NCBI RefSeq assembly: GCF_008710285.1
Contig: NZ_VYQF01000001.1
Span: 1,869,501 to 1,933,500 of the forward strand
Source of the DNA: Ginsengibacter hankyongi
Lineage (GTDB): Bacteria; Bacteroidota; Bacteroidia; Chitinophagales; Chitinophagaceae
Direction of reading: 5' to 3'
Length of the DNA: 64,000 nucleotides
Part shown: one piece after another, positions 51,563 through 61,373 of the stretch
How the letters are laid out: each line of letters begins with the position of its first letter
Numbering within the stretch: the first letter of the stretch is position 1
Notes under the pieces: model-generated
The model's database searches: none
What the model was told of the DNA's origin: nothing
Seen by the model: only the letters and a program-made list of their open reading frames with translations
Translations under genes and position numbers: made by a program

Positions 51563-53194
51563 ATGAAAAACGCTTTATTTTTTTTAATCCTTTTTACACA
51601 GGTTGTTGCTGCGCAAAGGTTAAAGAAATCTGATAAAATTATAATTGATAATCTTCATAACGAAATTGGTTATCTCGCAAGTGACAAGCTTGAAGGAAGA
51701 AAAACAGGAACGCCGGGTGAAAAGCTGGCGTACGAATATTTATCAGATCAATTTAAAAAAATAGGATTAACCCCGAAGGGCGATAATAATTCTTTCCTAC
51801 AAAGTTTTGAAATAAACGAAGGAAAGCAAATTCTTCCTTCAACTCGCCTTGCTATAAACAGCAACACGCTTACTGTTGAAAAGGATTTTTTTCCCCTTAT
51901 TTTTAGTGCCGAGGGTTCAGTGGAAGCAAATGCGTCTCCTTCTTTGCTTGAGAAAGGCAGCCCGTGGTTTTGGGATATAAAAGATATTCTTGAACAAAAT
52001 AAAACTAACCCGCATTTCGATCTTGAAGAAGCAATAAAAAACAAAACGATTGATTTTGCCGCTAAAGGAGCCACAGCCGTAATTGTTTATAATACTAATA
52101 CAATAGACGATGGTTTAAATTTTGAAAGCAAAGAGAAAGTGGAGCCTGTAAAAATACCCGTGGTTTTTATTACAAAGGATGTGACTGAAAAATTTTTAAA
52201 TGATAAGACTTCCGACTTTGAAATAAATCTTAAAGTAGCATTCGGTGACAAAAAAAGAACCGGCCATAATGTAAGTGGCTTCGTTAATAACGGTGCCGCC
52301 AACACGATAATTATTGGTGCTCATTATGATCACCTCGGATATGGAGAAGATCATAATTCTTTATGGACAGGTGCGCCCGCTATTTTCAACGGAGCAGATG
52401 ATAATGCCAGTGGAACTGCTGCTGTTATTGAACTTGCCCGAATGCTAAAAAAGTCAAAACTCAAAAACAACAATTATCTTTTCATTTGCTTCTCAGGCGA
52501 AGAGTTGGGCTTGTTTGGTTCGAAATATTTTACCGAACATCCCACAATCGATCTTAGCTCTGCAAATTATATGATCAATTCTGATATGGTAGGAAGGTTA
52601 AATGATAGTTCGCATACCATAACAGTTGGCGGATTTGGAACCTCACCAACCTGGGGAAATATTTTAGACGAAAAAACAAAAGCATTTAGTGTAAAATTTG
52701 ATTCGAGCGGGATTGGGCCAAGCGATCATACTTCATTTTATTTAAAAAATATTCCTGTTTTATTTTTCTTTACAGGAATACATAAAGACTATCACAAGCC
52801 AAGTGATGATGTAGATAAAATAAATTTTACTGGTGAACTTGATGTAATTAAATATATCTATCATGTAATTGAAGAAACCAATAAACTTGGAAAACTTTCC
52901 TTTTTAAAAACGCGTGAGCCTAAGCTCGAGGGTAAACGCTTTACCGTAACATTAGGCATTATGCCTGATTATACTTTTAGCGGCAAAGGCGTTCGTGCTG
53001 ATGGTATAATAGATGGAAAAGTGGCTCAGCAAGCAGGAATGAAGCAAGGTGATATTATTATTAAGCTGGGCGAAAATTCCGTTACTGATTTAAATTCCTA
53101 TATGAATGTTTTAAGTAAATATAAAAAGGGAGACTCAACAACAGTAACTGTAATGAGGGGAAAAGATGAATTAAATTTTAAAATTGTTTTTTAA
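51563..53194 (+). CDS. Secreted M28-family aminopeptidase with PDZ domain
   Basis: The 543-residue protein has a signal peptide (MKNALFFLILFTQVVAAQ) and a peptidase domain with GAHYDHLGYGEDH near residues 250-262, NGADDNASGTAAVIELARML, FICFSGEELGLFGSKYF, NYMINSDMVGRL and FTGIHKDYHKPSDD, the zinc ligands of the M28 family. A PA-like insert lies near residues 90-250, and a PDZ domain (about 455-543) with GVRADGIIDGKVAQQAGMKQGDIIIKLG follows. It likely cleaves peptides outside the cytoplasm. A TATTTTTG -7 element at 51532-51539 precedes it. Confidence 0.9.
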   Translation: MKNALFFLILFTQVVAAQRLKKSDKIIIDNLHNEIGYLASDKLEGRKTGTPGEKLAYEYLSDQFKKIGLTPKGDNNSFLQSFEINEGKQILPSTRLAINSNTLTVEKDFFPLIFSAEGSVEANASPSLLEKGSPWFWDIKDILEQNKTNPHFDLEEAIKNKTIDFAAKGATAVIVYNTNTIDDGLNFESKEKVEPVKIPVVFITKDVTEKFLNDKTSDFEINLKVAFGDKKRTGHNVSGFVNNGAANTIIIGAHYDHLGYGEDHNSLWTGAPAIFNGADDNASGTAAVIELARMLKKSKLKNNNYLFICFSGEELGLFGSKYFTEHPTIDLSSANYMINSDMVGRLNDSSHTITVGGFGTSPTWGNILDEKTKAFSVKFDSSGIGPSDHTSFYLKNIPVLFFFTGIHKDYHKPSDDVDKINFTGELDVIKYIYHVIEETNKLGKLSFLKTREPKLEGKRFTVTLGIMPDYTFSGKGVRADGIIDGKVAQQAGMKQGDIIIKLGENSVTDLNSYMNVLSKYKKGDSTTVTVMRGKDELNFKIVF

Positions 53195-53216
53195 GTGAAG
53201 CAACCCGGTTTTAATA

Positions 53217-53651
53217 ATGAAGCTTAGGATAGATAACGATGTAATGGTAGAAGAATTTTTTGCAGATACACGTCTGCTGGGTATTGTAGCGCCTATTGAA
53301 CAATACCGGTTTTGCTGGCACCTCAATCAAATGTTGAATTTCAATTTCAGAATAAATAATAGTATAGAAATACAATTAAATAAAAAAGCACGTAAATATT
53401 TTTTCCCTATTTACGAATATGGTGAACAGGCAGGTACCATAAAACATTATTTATATAACAATGAAGATGATGGAGAATATTTATTGCCCGAATTTAAGCA
53501 CCTCGATTTTTTGTGGCTTATTAAAGACGATATTATGCATGATGATGATGTAGGTTTGCTTACAAGCTCCATAAGAACAATACCTTCTGTTCAACTCATT
53601 ACAGAACTAACCAATGAAAAAATAAAAAATAAACAACATCTGATCTTTTAA
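53217..53651 (+). CDS. IPExxxVDY-family-like protein
   Basis: The 144-residue protein starts MKLRIDNDVMVEEFFADTR and carries LGIVAPIEQYRFCWHLNQML near residues 21-40, a segment that I recognise from the Bacteroidota IPExxxVDY family of small cytoplasmic proteins. The later part contains FLWLIKDD and ends TIPSVQLITELTNEKIKNK. The IPExxxVDY motif itself is not visible, so the family call is moderate. The function is unknown. It follows the M28 peptidase gene by 22 bases and precedes the pterin dehydratase gene by 16, probably in one operon. Confidence 0.55.
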   Translation: MKLRIDNDVMVEEFFADTRLLGIVAPIEQYRFCWHLNQMLNFNFRINNSIEIQLNKKARKYFFPIYEYGEQAGTIKHYLYNNEDDGEYLLPEFKHLDFLWLIKDDIMHDDDVGLLTSSIRTIPSVQLITELTNEKIKNKQHLIF

Positions 53652-53667
53652 TAAAATAATTTAATTT

Positions 53668-53895
53668 ATGTGGCAGGAACAAAATAATTCACTTCATAAA
53701 AAATTTGAATTCAAAAATTTTTCTGAGGCTTTTGCTTTTATGACTCGTGTTGCATTAGCAGCAGAAAAAATGGACCATCACCCGAAATGGACAAATGAAT
53801 ATAACAAAGTGGAAATCTGGTTATCATCTCACGATGCAGGAAATACAGTTACAGAAAAGGATCAAAAACTTTCGAAAATAATTGATGCATTATAA
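53668..53895 (+). CDS. phhB: 4a-hydroxytetrahydrobiopterin dehydratase
   Basis: The 75-residue protein has the pterin-4a-carbinolamine dehydratase core: [29 protein letters not shown], with the conserved histidines HHP near residue 33, and [15 protein letters not shown]. It dehydrates the pterin carbinolamine formed by aromatic amino acid hydroxylases. It is short by about 15-20 residues relative to typical family members, which have extra N-terminal residues, but retains the active site. It overlaps the convergent membrane protein gene by 6 bases. Confidence 0.9.
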   Translation: MWQEQNNSLHKKFEFKNFSEAFAFMTRVALAAEKMDHHPKWTNEYNKVEIWLSSHDAGNTVTEKDQKLSKIIDAL

Positions 53896-54150
53896 CAATT
53901 TTCTTCGTGAAGTATTTTTTATATAGAGCTTCCATATTCCAAATAATGATGCAATCATCCATGCAATTTCTAATATTATGAAAGGAACATAATTTATAAG
54001 AAATGATGCAATAGCGGCCAGGCCGCTTCCCATAAAATTCATTATTAAATAGGCTGATCCAGACCTCGAAATCTTATTGGTAAGGTTTAAAACAAATGCC
54101 AGTAATAATATGGCAACCCCAAGGCTTCCAATCCAATCGTTAAAATTCAT
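53890..54150 (-). CDS. Small membrane protein (CBU_0592-like)
   Basis: The 86-residue protein has three predicted membrane spans (about residues 6-25, 32-52 and 53-74) with [58 protein letters not shown]. It resembles the CBU_0592 family of small membrane proteins of unknown role. It starts 1 base after the selD stop on the same strand, so it is the last gene of the mnmH-selD unit. It overlaps phhB, which is convergent, by 6 bases including both stop codons. Confidence 0.7.
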   Translation of the reverse strand: MNFNDWIGSLGVAILLLAFVLNLTNKISRSGSAYLIMNFMGSGLAAIASFLINYVPFIILEIAWMIASLFGIWKLYIKNTSRRKLL

Positions 54151-54151
54151 T

Positions 54152-55225
54152 TTAATTTTTTACAATAATTACCTTCTCATTTTTAGAAATAAATTTTCCA
54201 ATAGGATTTATGAATTTATTTAAACCATGTTGTGCAAATAAACTTTGCACTTTCGAAACCTCACTTGCATCTACTGCAATTAATAACCCGCCGCTGGTTT
54301 GTGGATCTGCCAACAGGGCCTTTTGGAAGCTAGTAACCGAACCTATTTTTTCTCCATAACTATCCCAGTTCCTGGTTGTTCCTCCCGGAATACAATCATT
54401 CTCTACATAAGCTTTTATTGCTTTAGTAATAACTGGTATACTATCAAAATATATTTCAGCACTCAGTCCACTTCCTTCTGCCATTTCCACCAAATGCCCT
54501 AATAGACCAAAGCCGGTTACATCGGTAATTGCATGCACATTTTCCATTTTACCCAATAATTCTCCGATCTTATTTAATTGCATCATTTGCGTGGCTGCTA
54601 TACCGTTATGTTCCTCCAGGAGCAGCCCTTTCTTTTCTGCAGTCGTTAAAATTCCAACGCCAAGAGGCTTCGTTAAAAAAAGTAAATCACCTTCCTTCGA
54701 TTTGTTATTCTGTTTGATATTTTCAATCGATATTAGTCCATTTACAGCGAGTCCAAAAATTGGTTCAGGGCTGTCAATACTATGTCCACCGGCTAAAGAA
54801 ATTCCCGCTTCGAGGCAAATACTTCTTGCGCCTTCAATAACTTTTTGGGCAACCTCCGGCGATAATTTGTTTATAGGCCATCCTAAAATTGCTATAGCAA
54901 GAACAGGCTTCCCCCCCATTGCATATACATCGCTGATAGCATTAGCTGAAGCAATGCGGCCAAAATCAAAAGGATCATCCACGATTGGCATAAAAAAATC
55001 TGTTGTTGCTATCAACGCTGTTCCGTTTTCAAGGTCATAAACAGCTGCATCATCTTTGGTATCGTTACCAACTATTAATCTTTTATTATCAGGAAATACA
55101 AGATTGCTGTGTAATATTTTGTCTAAAACCTGTGGTGATATTTTACATCCGCAGCCGGCCCCATGAGAAAATTGTGTAAGCTTTATTGCAATTTCCTTTT
55201 CGGTATAGTTTAATATATCGGTCAT
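54152..55225 (-). CDS. selD: Selenophosphate synthase (selenide, water dikinase), Cys form
   Basis: The 357-residue protein starts with an N-terminal GAGCGCKISPQVL segment at about residues 22-34; the position that is Sec in some SelD proteins is Cys25 here, followed by Cys27-Lys28 of the active site. ATP/phosphate motifs include VGNDTKDDAAVYDLENG, TTDFFMPIVDDPFDFGRIAS, SLAGGHSIDSPEPIFGLAVNG, and VTGFGLLGHLVEMAEG. It makes selenophosphate from selenide and ATP. No selA, selB or selC is in the window; its partner here is MnmH, so tRNA selenouridine is the likely use. Confidence 0.95.
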   Translation of the reverse strand: MTDILNYTEKEIAIKLTQFSHGAGCGCKISPQVLDKILHSNLVFPDNKRLIVGNDTKDDAAVYDLENGTALIATTDFFMPIVDDPFDFGRIASANAISDVYAMGGKPVLAIAILGWPINKLSPEVAQKVIEGARSICLEAGISLAGGHSIDSPEPIFGLAVNGLISIENIKQNNKSKEGDLLFLTKPLGVGILTTAEKKGLLLEEHNGIAATQMMQLNKIGELLGKMENVHAITDVTGFGLLGHLVEMAEGSGLSAEIYFDSIPVITKAIKAYVENDCIPGGTTRNWDSYGEKIGSVTSFQKALLADPQTSGGLLIAVDASEVSKVQSLFAQHGLNKFINPIGKFISKNEKVIIVKN

Positions 55226-55242
55226 GACTAAACGCAGTTTAA

Positions 55243-56802
55243 CTAATTTAATTTTTTCTTTCTTTTTAAAATAATTGCAGAATTTTTCTTAAGATCTCCA
55301 CTGAAACGAATTTCATAAACAGCATCCCCATCATGAACAACAAGTAGCCCGGTATTAGGAGGAATGCTTCCAAGATTTTCGGCATACATAATTAATTCAA
55401 GAGAATCGCCCATCTGAGGCGTAAGATAAATTGTTTTACTTATTCCGTTAGCCGTAAGGCCTTGCATTGGCCATATAACCTTTCCATTCAATAAGACACT
55501 TACCGTATCGCCATCAATTTCTCCATTGTCATAAAGTGTAAGTAGTAAACTGTCATTTTTTATATTCACACTTCTCACGGTTTCAATTTGTCTTGAAGAA
55601 ATTTCTGCAGCGGCCTTAATAACGGGAGGTGCATAAGGATGAATTACTTCCTTATTCGTGGAAAGATCTTTTGCAGTAATCAATTGATCATTTTTCTTTT
55701 TGCTTTTATTCTCTCCGCTTTCTGTATTTATTGATGGAATTTTTGATACATCTTTTTTGGAGATACCCGGTTTAGTGATTAATGAACGTTCCGTTACTAT
55801 TTCCTTATCTTTTTTATTGATGGTTTTTATAGGTTCCTTTTTATTGATAGCTACATTATTTCTTAAAAATGTTGTATCACTTTTTTTATGTAAGTCAGAA
55901 TCTTCAATTACGTTTTTATTATTATCGGGTCGATTCTTTTGATCCGCATTATATGTAATATTTAAAGAGCTGCTGTCGTAAACCTGTTTAGCCTTACCTT
56001 GAATTTTTTTATTTTCCGAAGAGTTTAAAGGTTTGTTATCTGCAGAAAGATTCTTGTTTATAATATCCTTTCCCGGACTTTTATTTATCTGGTTATTTAA
56101 AGCAGGTTTATTGATAGTGGCTACATTTTGTGTGTCTGTGTAAGTTGGTCTAACTTTGCTTTCCATTTCTTTCTTACCGGGAGAATTAAAAGAAGTGCTT
56201 TTCTCCGTTGAGTTATCTTTTTCAAGATTCTGATCAGGCTTTTTATTTTCCACCGGATTTATCACGGGCTTACCTTTAATTGTCAAATCCTTTGAATAGG
56301 TATCGTATCGCATAAAAGACAAAGTATTTGCAAGGCCTAATTTTATTAATTTGGGAATGATTAAAGTTTCCAGTATTTTCTTGTTCTTATGAAGCAGAAT
56401 ATTACCCGTAATACTTTCATAAAACTTAGTGCGGTTGGTTTTCCAGGGGCCGCTAAGTATTAAAGTGCTATCGGTCTCTGACAATACCAAATCACTATAT
56501 GTTTTAACTCCTTTTGCCGGGGGTTGACTATAATTATTATCAATAAGCTTGTTGTCTTCTATAAAATAATGATTACCGGATCTTTTTATTTTTATAGATT
56601 TTATACCAATATTTTCAATACTGTCAATTAAAAAAATAGTGTAAGAATAACCGCTAAGTTTTCTATTATCTTCACTTATTGCCAACTCATATTTTAAATA
56701 TTGTTTTGTTGTATCGCTATAAAGTGTACCCGTCCAAACACCGGTAACATCTTGTGCCAAAAGCTTTAACGGCAAAAGAAAAAGAACCAGTAAAATTTTC
56801 AT
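55243..56802 (-). CDS. Exported protein of unknown function in the selenouridine operon (519 aa)
   Basis: The protein has a signal peptide (MKILLVLFLLPLKLLAQ) followed by GVWTGTLYSDTTKQYLKYELAISEDNRKLSGYSYT, a lipocalin-like beta segment (about 18-140). A long Lys/Asn/Ser/Asp-rich disordered stretch (about 165-390) follows, then a C-terminal beta domain (about 400-519) with LTLYDNGEIDGDTVSVLLNGK and ENLGSIPPNTGLLVVHDGDAVYEIRFSGDLKKNSAIIL, a pattern I associate with exported Bacteroidota proteins of unknown role. It lies between mnmH (25 bases) and selD (17 bases), same strand. Why an exported protein sits in this operon is unclear. Confidence 0.7.
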   Translation of the reverse strand: MKILLVLFLLPLKLLAQDVTGVWTGTLYSDTTKQYLKYELAISEDNRKLSGYSYTIFLIDSIENIGIKSIKIKRSGNHYFIEDNKLIDNNYSQPPAKGVKTYSDLVLSETDSTLILSGPWKTNRTKFYESITGNILLHKNKKILETLIIPKLIKLGLANTLSFMRYDTYSKDLTIKGKPVINPVENKKPDQNLEKDNSTEKSTSFNSPGKKEMESKVRPTYTDTQNVATINKPALNNQINKSPGKDIINKNLSADNKPLNSSENKKIQGKAKQVYDSSSLNITYNADQKNRPDNNKNVIEDSDLHKKSDTTFLRNNVAINKKEPIKTINKKDKEIVTERSLITKPGISKKDVSKIPSINTESGENKSKKKNDQLITAKDLSTNKEVIHPYAPPVIKAAAEISSRQIETVRSVNIKNDSLLLTLYDNGEIDGDTVSVLLNGKVIWPMQGLTANGISKTIYLTPQMGDSLELIMYAENLGSIPPNTGLLVVHDGDAVYEIRFSGDLKKNSAIILKRKKKLN

Positions 56803-56827
56803 AGTTATAATTTATTTTTTAAATAAC

Positions 56828-57934
56828 TCACGCACTTTGATTATAAAAGGTTCGGGCATTATTTAAATCAACGGTTGCGCAGGATATTTTATTTAAAACA
56901 CTTTCTAGATTTTCTCGTTTATACAAGCTATGCATATAAAACTTATCATAGTATTTAAGTAAAATAGAAAAGCATTCATGCAAATTATTTTCATGCAAAA
57001 AATTAATTGCCTTTTTAGTTTCAAGACCCCCTAACCTTTTCTGTATTCTCAATATAGATTTTTCCAGTTCTTCCTTTTCAAATCTTCCATATATCTCGAT
57101 AACATGTTTAAGTCTTTCTTCAAAAGGAATATCAAGAAAATATAACGGGCTTTTTCTCATGGCATCCCAAAGCCTATTAGGAATGCCAACCCTTCCTATA
57201 TGCCTGCTTTCATCTTCGAGCCAGATTTCGCTTGAGTTTTTCGTGTAATGTTCTCCGTTAGTCATAATGTCTTTTCCGCTTTCAACTGCTTTGTACAATT
57301 CAGTTGCAAAAAGATTTTCAAACATCTCCTGTGTTGGCTGATCTTCTTCGCCGAGGGAACCAAAAGCTGACCCTTTATGATTGGCCAGTTTTTCAAGATC
57401 AATTACAAGATTTCCAACTTTTTTCATTTCCTGCAGCAGCATGGTTTTCCCCGATCCTGTATATCCACCAAGAATATTTAATTTATATTCATTTTCAAAC
57501 TGTGCAAGAGCCCATTTTCGAAAAGCTTTATAACCACCTTTTAATGTATAAACCTTAAAGCCATATAAGTTCAAAAGCCATGCAACTGCACCGCTGCGCA
57601 TTCCCCCGCGCCAGCAATGTAATAATATAGAAACACTTTTAAGTTGCCCGTTTAGTTTTGCTTTTTGCCGGCTTTTGCATATTTCTTCTACCTCTTCAGG
57701 AATAAGTTTCATCCGTTCCGAAAAATATTCAAGTCCCATTTTTACTGCTATTTGCCGGCTTTGTTGTTTATATGCTGTGCCGATTATTTTTCGTTGTTCA
57801 TCAGTAAAAAGAGGCAATGATACGGCTCCCGGAATATGCGCATGCGAAAACTCACCCGGACTTCTCACATCTAAAATGGGGCTTTCATTTGAGAGTCGCA
57901 AAAAATTTTCAATATCAATTTGTTCAATTGGCAT
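56828..57934 (-). CDS. mnmH: tRNA 2-selenouridine synthase
   Basis: The 368-residue protein has an N-terminal rhodanese domain (DVRSPGEFSHAHIPGAVSLPLFTDEQRKIIGTAYKQ). Its catalytic cysteine is in SILLHCWRGGMRSGAVAWLL at residue 107. A C-terminal P-loop domain starts NILGGYTGSGKTMLLQEM near residues 154-171. It replaces sulfur with selenium at the tRNA wobble uridine, using selenophosphate from SelD. The operon order is mnmH, exported unknown, selD, membrane protein. The upstream gene rho ends with its own terminator, so mnmH has a separate transcript. Length matches YbbB. Confidence 0.95.
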   Translation of the reverse strand: MPIEQIDIENFLRLSNESPILDVRSPGEFSHAHIPGAVSLPLFTDEQRKIIGTAYKQQSRQIAVKMGLEYFSERMKLIPEEVEEICKSRQKAKLNGQLKSVSILLHCWRGGMRSGAVAWLLNLYGFKVYTLKGGYKAFRKWALAQFENEYKLNILGGYTGSGKTMLLQEMKKVGNLVIDLEKLANHKGSAFGSLGEEDQPTQEMFENLFATELYKAVESGKDIMTNGEHYTKNSSEIWLEDESRHIGRVGIPNRLWDAMRKSPLYFLDIPFEERLKHVIEIYGRFEKEELEKSILRIQKRLGGLETKKAINFLHENNLHECFSILLKYYDKFYMHSLYKRENLESVLNKISCATVDLNNARTFYNQSA

Positions 57935-57960
57935 TCATCGAAATTTTTTCTAAACAAAAA

Positions 57961-57980
57961 AACCACTTTTCAAAGTGGTT
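57961..57980 (-). terminator. Intrinsic terminator of rho
   Basis: AACCACTT at 57961-57968 and AAGTGGTT at 57973-57980 pair around a TTCA loop. On the minus strand the stem is followed by TTTTTTTG. It lies 30 bases after the rho stop codon and before mnmH. Confidence 0.8.
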
Positions 57981-58010
57981 TCATAAATATCCTTGAAATT
58001 TAATTATAAA

Positions 58011-59639
58011 TTATCCATTCATTGAAGTAAGAAATTCCATATTATCTTTTGTGCCTTTCATATTTTTCATCAAAATATTAATGGCTTCTTCCGGGTTCAT
58101 ATCTGCCATATGGTTGCGTAATACCCACATACGTTGTAATACTTCCTTGTCAAGTAAAAGATCATCACGCCTCGTAGATGAAGCAACAATATCGATGGAA
58201 GGGAAAATTCTGCGGTTTGATAGTCTGCGGTCGAGTTGAAGTTCCATATTACCAGTTCCTTTAAATTCCTCAAAAATAACTTCATCCATTTTACTTCCTG
58301 TATCCACCAAAGCTGTAGCAATAATGGTTAGTGAACCGCCAAATTCTATTTTCCTTGCTGCACCAAAAAATTGCTTGGGTTTCTGCATCGCATTTGCTTC
58401 AACACCGCCCGATAAAACTTTTCCACTTGCTGGAGCAACGGTATTATGGGCACGGGCAAGACGGGTTATACTATCCAACAGAATTACCACATCATGGCCA
58501 CATTCAACAAGTCGCTTAGCTTTCTGAAGAGCCATAGTACTTACTTTCACATGTTTTTCAGCGGGTTCGTCAAAAGTTGAAGCTATTACTTCAGCCTTTA
58601 CACTACGTTCCATATCTGTAACTTCTTCAGGCCTTTCATCAACCAATACAATCATTAAGTAACACTCCGGATGGTTTGCTGCAATTGCATTAGCAATTTC
58701 TTTCAGCAACATTGTTTTACCAGTTTTAGGCTGGGCAACAATCAGACCTCTTTGTCCCTTTCCAATCGGAGTAAATAAATCAATGATCCTGGTAGAGAGA
58801 TTGTTTGGTGTTAAAAATAGATTTAGTTTTTCGAACGGAAAGAGAGGTGTTAAATAATCAAAAGGAACACGGTCACGAACTTCATCGGGTCCTTTACCAT
58901 TAATGGTTTCCACCTTTAGTAAGGCGAAATATTTTTCACCCTCTTTTGGCGGACGAACAGAGCCGTAAACGGTATCGCCGGTCTTCAGGCCAAATAATTT
59001 TATTTGAGACGGTGAAACATATATATCATCAGGGGAGGAAAGATAATTATAATCGCTGCTTCGTAAAAATCCATAACCGTCCGGCATCATTTCCAAAACA
59101 CCTTCGGCCAAAATAACTCCATCAAATTCTATATTAAACGCCGGTTCTTTTTTTTGTTGAAATGTTTTTTGTTGAGATTGATAATTTGTGTTTAAAGGCG
59201 GTTCCTGTAACTCTTCCTCATTTTCATCATTCAATAATTCTACAAGGCTTGGAGCAATAGATTTTGGGTCTGAAAGTTGTTCTCTTACTTTGATCGGTTG
59301 TTCGTTTTCGTTAACTATCTCAGACTCCTCGTCCTTATGTTTTTTTACGTGCTTTTTCTTTTCCTCAATCTTCTTAGGTTTGATTTCTTTTGCCGGATCT
59401 GCAATTACAGCTTCATCAAGAGCCGCTTCAGCAGATGGTGTTTTAACTATTCTTTTCCGCTTAGGCTTTTCAGTCTCAAGCGGCTTTTTTTCGGTGTTAT
59501 TCATTATCGATTGTTTATCAAGAATTTTATAAATTAATTCCTGCTTTTCTAATGTGTTTGCGTTGGAAATGCTTTGTTGTTCAGCTATATCGAGCAACTC
59601 CGGAACGAGCATATCGTTCAGTTGTAAAATGTCATACAT
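58011..59639 (-). CDS. rho: Transcription termination factor Rho
   Basis: The 542-residue protein has an N-terminal Rho_N helix pair ([22 protein letters not shown]). A basic and acidic linker (about 50-170) with [12 protein letters not shown] and [10 protein letters not shown] follows; it is longer than in E. coli Rho. The RNA-binding cold-shock-like domain has [21 protein letters not shown]. The ATPase core has [43 protein letters not shown] and [35 protein letters not shown]. It is a hexameric helicase that ends transcripts. A hairpin lies in its probable leader at 59748-59778, and a TAAATTTG -7 element at 59789-59796. Confidence 0.97.
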   Translation of the reverse strand: MYDILQLNDMLVPELLDIAEQQSISNANTLEKQELIYKILDKQSIMNNTEKKPLETEKPKRKRIVKTPSAEAALDEAVIADPAKEIKPKKIEEKKKHVKKHKDEESEIVNENEQPIKVREQLSDPKSIAPSLVELLNDENEEELQEPPLNTNYQSQQKTFQQKKEPAFNIEFDGVILAEGVLEMMPDGYGFLRSSDYNYLSSPDDIYVSPSQIKLFGLKTGDTVYGSVRPPKEGEKYFALLKVETINGKGPDEVRDRVPFDYLTPLFPFEKLNLFLTPNNLSTRIIDLFTPIGKGQRGLIVAQPKTGKTMLLKEIANAIAANHPECYLMIVLVDERPEEVTDMERSVKAEVIASTFDEPAEKHVKVSTMALQKAKRLVECGHDVVILLDSITRLARAHNTVAPASGKVLSGGVEANAMQKPKQFFGAARKIEFGGSLTIIATALVDTGSKMDEVIFEEFKGTGNMELQLDRRLSNRRIFPSIDIVASSTRRDDLLLDKEVLQRMWVLRNHMADMNPEEAINILMKNMKGTKDNMEFLTSMNG

Positions 59640-59747
59640 AAAGAGACGTGTAGATTAATTATCAAACGAGCCTGAAAATTGCAAAATCTAAATTTTGATG
59701 ATTTATTATGGAATGGATTCTATTAAAAAAACTATTATGAGACCGTA

Positions 59748-59778
59748 GCAAAGAAAGTAACAGTCAGCTTTCTTTTGC
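59748..59778 (-). promoter_or_regulatory. Hairpin in the rho leader
   Basis: GCAAAGAAAG at 59748-59757 pairs with CTTTCTTTTGC at 59768-59778, with one extra A on one arm and a 10-base loop. On the minus strand it begins about 10 bases after the TAAATTTG element, so it would lie near the 5-prime end of the rho transcript, 110 bases before the ATG. A role in autoregulation is inference. Confidence 0.45.
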
Positions 59779-59788
59779 AATAATACGC

Positions 59789-59796
59789 CAAATTTA
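59789..59796 (-). promoter_or_regulatory. -7 promoter element of rho
   Basis: Minus-strand TAAATTTG matches TAnnTTTG, 150 bases upstream of the rho ATG. No convincing -33 is seen in the AT-rich sequence behind it. The implied leader is about 140 bases long. Confidence 0.4.
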
Positions 59797-59885
59797 CAAA
59801 AAAAGAAAAATATTATTAATTTTTATAAATCATTTTGGGTGTTTTTTGGCTAATCACATTACAAAGCTTATTAAAATTTTCTTAC

Positions 59886-59915
59886 TTGATTCTCTTTCGT
59901 GTTATTTTATATTTG
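59886..59915 (+). promoter_or_regulatory. Promoter of asnS
   Basis: TTG at 59886-59888 and TATATTTG at 59908-59915 are 19 bases apart, an excellent match to the Bacteroidota promoter. The asnS ATG at 59934 is 18 bases after the -7 element, giving a short leader. Confidence 0.6.
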
Positions 59916-59933
59916 CAATAATTGATAAATAAA

Positions 59934-61373
59934 ATGCTGAACGATAGAATACGTATAAAAGAAGTTCTGGGTAGTGATATGGTTAACCATAACATAACTA
60001 TTATGGGCTGGGTTCGAACTTTCAGAAACAACCAGTTTATTGCTTTAAATGACGGTAGTACCAATAATAATTTACAAGTTGTTGCAGAACTTGGCCATTA
60101 CAATGAGGAATTATTAAAACGAATTACAACCGGAGCTGCATTAAAAGTAAAGGGTACCATTATTCCTTCTTTAGGAAAAGGACAAAAATTTGAACTAAAG
60201 GCAGAAATCATCGAAGTCATAGGTGATAGTGATGCTGAGAAATTTCCATTACAACCTAAAAAACATAGCCTTGAATTTTTGAGGGAAATTGCCCATTTGC
60301 GGTTTAGAACAAACACTTTCGGTTCAGTTTTTAGGATAAGACATTCGTTAGCTTATGCGATTCATAAGTTTTTTAATGATAAGGGTTTTATTTATTTACA
60401 TACACCCATAATAACAGCATCTGATGCGGAAGGGGCCGGTGAAACTTTTCATGTAACAAATTTTGACCTTGAAAATCCTTCCAAAAATGAGGATGGTACT
60501 ATAAATTATAAAGAGGATTTTTTCGGCCGCCCTACAAACCTTACTGTAAGTGGGCAACTTGAGGCAGAACTTGGTGCATTGGCATTGTCCGACGTATATA
60601 CATTTGGTCCAACTTTTCGAGCAGAAAATTCTAATACTGCCCGTCACCTGGCTGAGTTTTGGATGATTGAGCCTGAGATGGCTTTTAGTGATCTTGAGGA
60701 TGACATGAATCTGGCAGAAGAGTTTATAAAATATATTATTAAATATGCGTTAGATAATAATCGCGAAGACCTTGACTTTCTCGCCTCCCGCCTTTTGGAC
60801 GAAGAAAAACAGAAGCCGCAGAATGAACGTAATGAAATGGGGCTTATTGAAAAACTTGAATTTGTAATCAATAATAATTTTGAAAGAATTACCTATACTG
60901 AAGCCATAGAAATTTTAAAAGAATCAAATCATAACAAGAAAAAGAAATTCCAATTTTTAATTGACAAGTGGGGCGTTGATCTGCAAAGTGAGCATGAGCG
61001 TTACTTAGTAGAAAAACATTTTAAAAAACCTGTGATATTAACCAATTATCCAAAGGAAATTAAAGCATTTTATATGCGGCAAAATGATGATGGAAAAACA
61101 GTTGCTGCAATGGATATTCTTGCACCCGGAATTGGTGAAATTGTTGGCGGCTCACAAAGAGAAGAGCGATTAGAAAAACTTGAAGAGCGGATGAAAGAAA
61201 TGAACATTCCTGTAAAAGAATTGTCTTGGTACCTTGATACCCGAAAATTTGGGACATGCCCGCATGCCGGCTTTGGGCTTGGCTTTGAACGCCTGGTTCA
61301 GTTCGTTACCGGTATGACTAATATTCGAGATGTAATTCCCTTTCCAAGATTTCCAAAGAATGCTGATTTTTAA
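59934..61373 (+). CDS. asnS: Asparaginyl-tRNA synthetase
   Basis: From the ATG at 59934 the product is 479 residues starting [42 protein letters not shown], an OB-fold anticodon-binding domain. The class II core has motif-type segments [68 protein letters not shown] and [27 protein letters not shown]. It charges tRNA-Asn. An in-frame TTG at 59922 is possible, but the ATG lies just after the promoter. Its stop overlaps the end of the convergent DUF3089 gene by 4 bases. Confidence 0.96.
   Translation: MLNDRIRIKEVLGSDMVNHNITIMGWVRTFRNNQFIALNDGSTNNNLQVVAELGHYNEELLKRITTGAALKVKGTIIPSLGKGQKFELKAEIIEVIGDSDAEKFPLQPKKHSLEFLREIAHLRFRTNTFGSVFRIRHSLAYAIHKFFNDKGFIYLHTPIITASDAEGAGETFHVTNFDLENPSKNEDGTINYKEDFFGRPTNLTVSGQLEAELGALALSDVYTFGPTFRAENSNTARHLAEFWMIEPEMAFSDLEDDMNLAEEFIKYIIKYALDNNREDLDFLASRLLDEEKQKPQNERNEMGLIEKLEFVINNNFERITYTEAIEILKESNHNKKKKFQFLIDKWGVDLQSEHERYLVEKHFKKPVILTNYPKEIKAFYMRQNDDGKTVAAMDILAPGIGEIVGGSQREERLEKLEERMKEMNIPVKELSWYLDTRKFGTCPHAGFGLGFERLVQFVTGMTNIRDVIPFPRFPKNADF

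Noticed and set aside
54152-55225. Selenocysteine-containing SelD
   Set aside because: The active-site codon is a normal cysteine codon (TGC/TGT); no in-frame TGA interrupts the gene.
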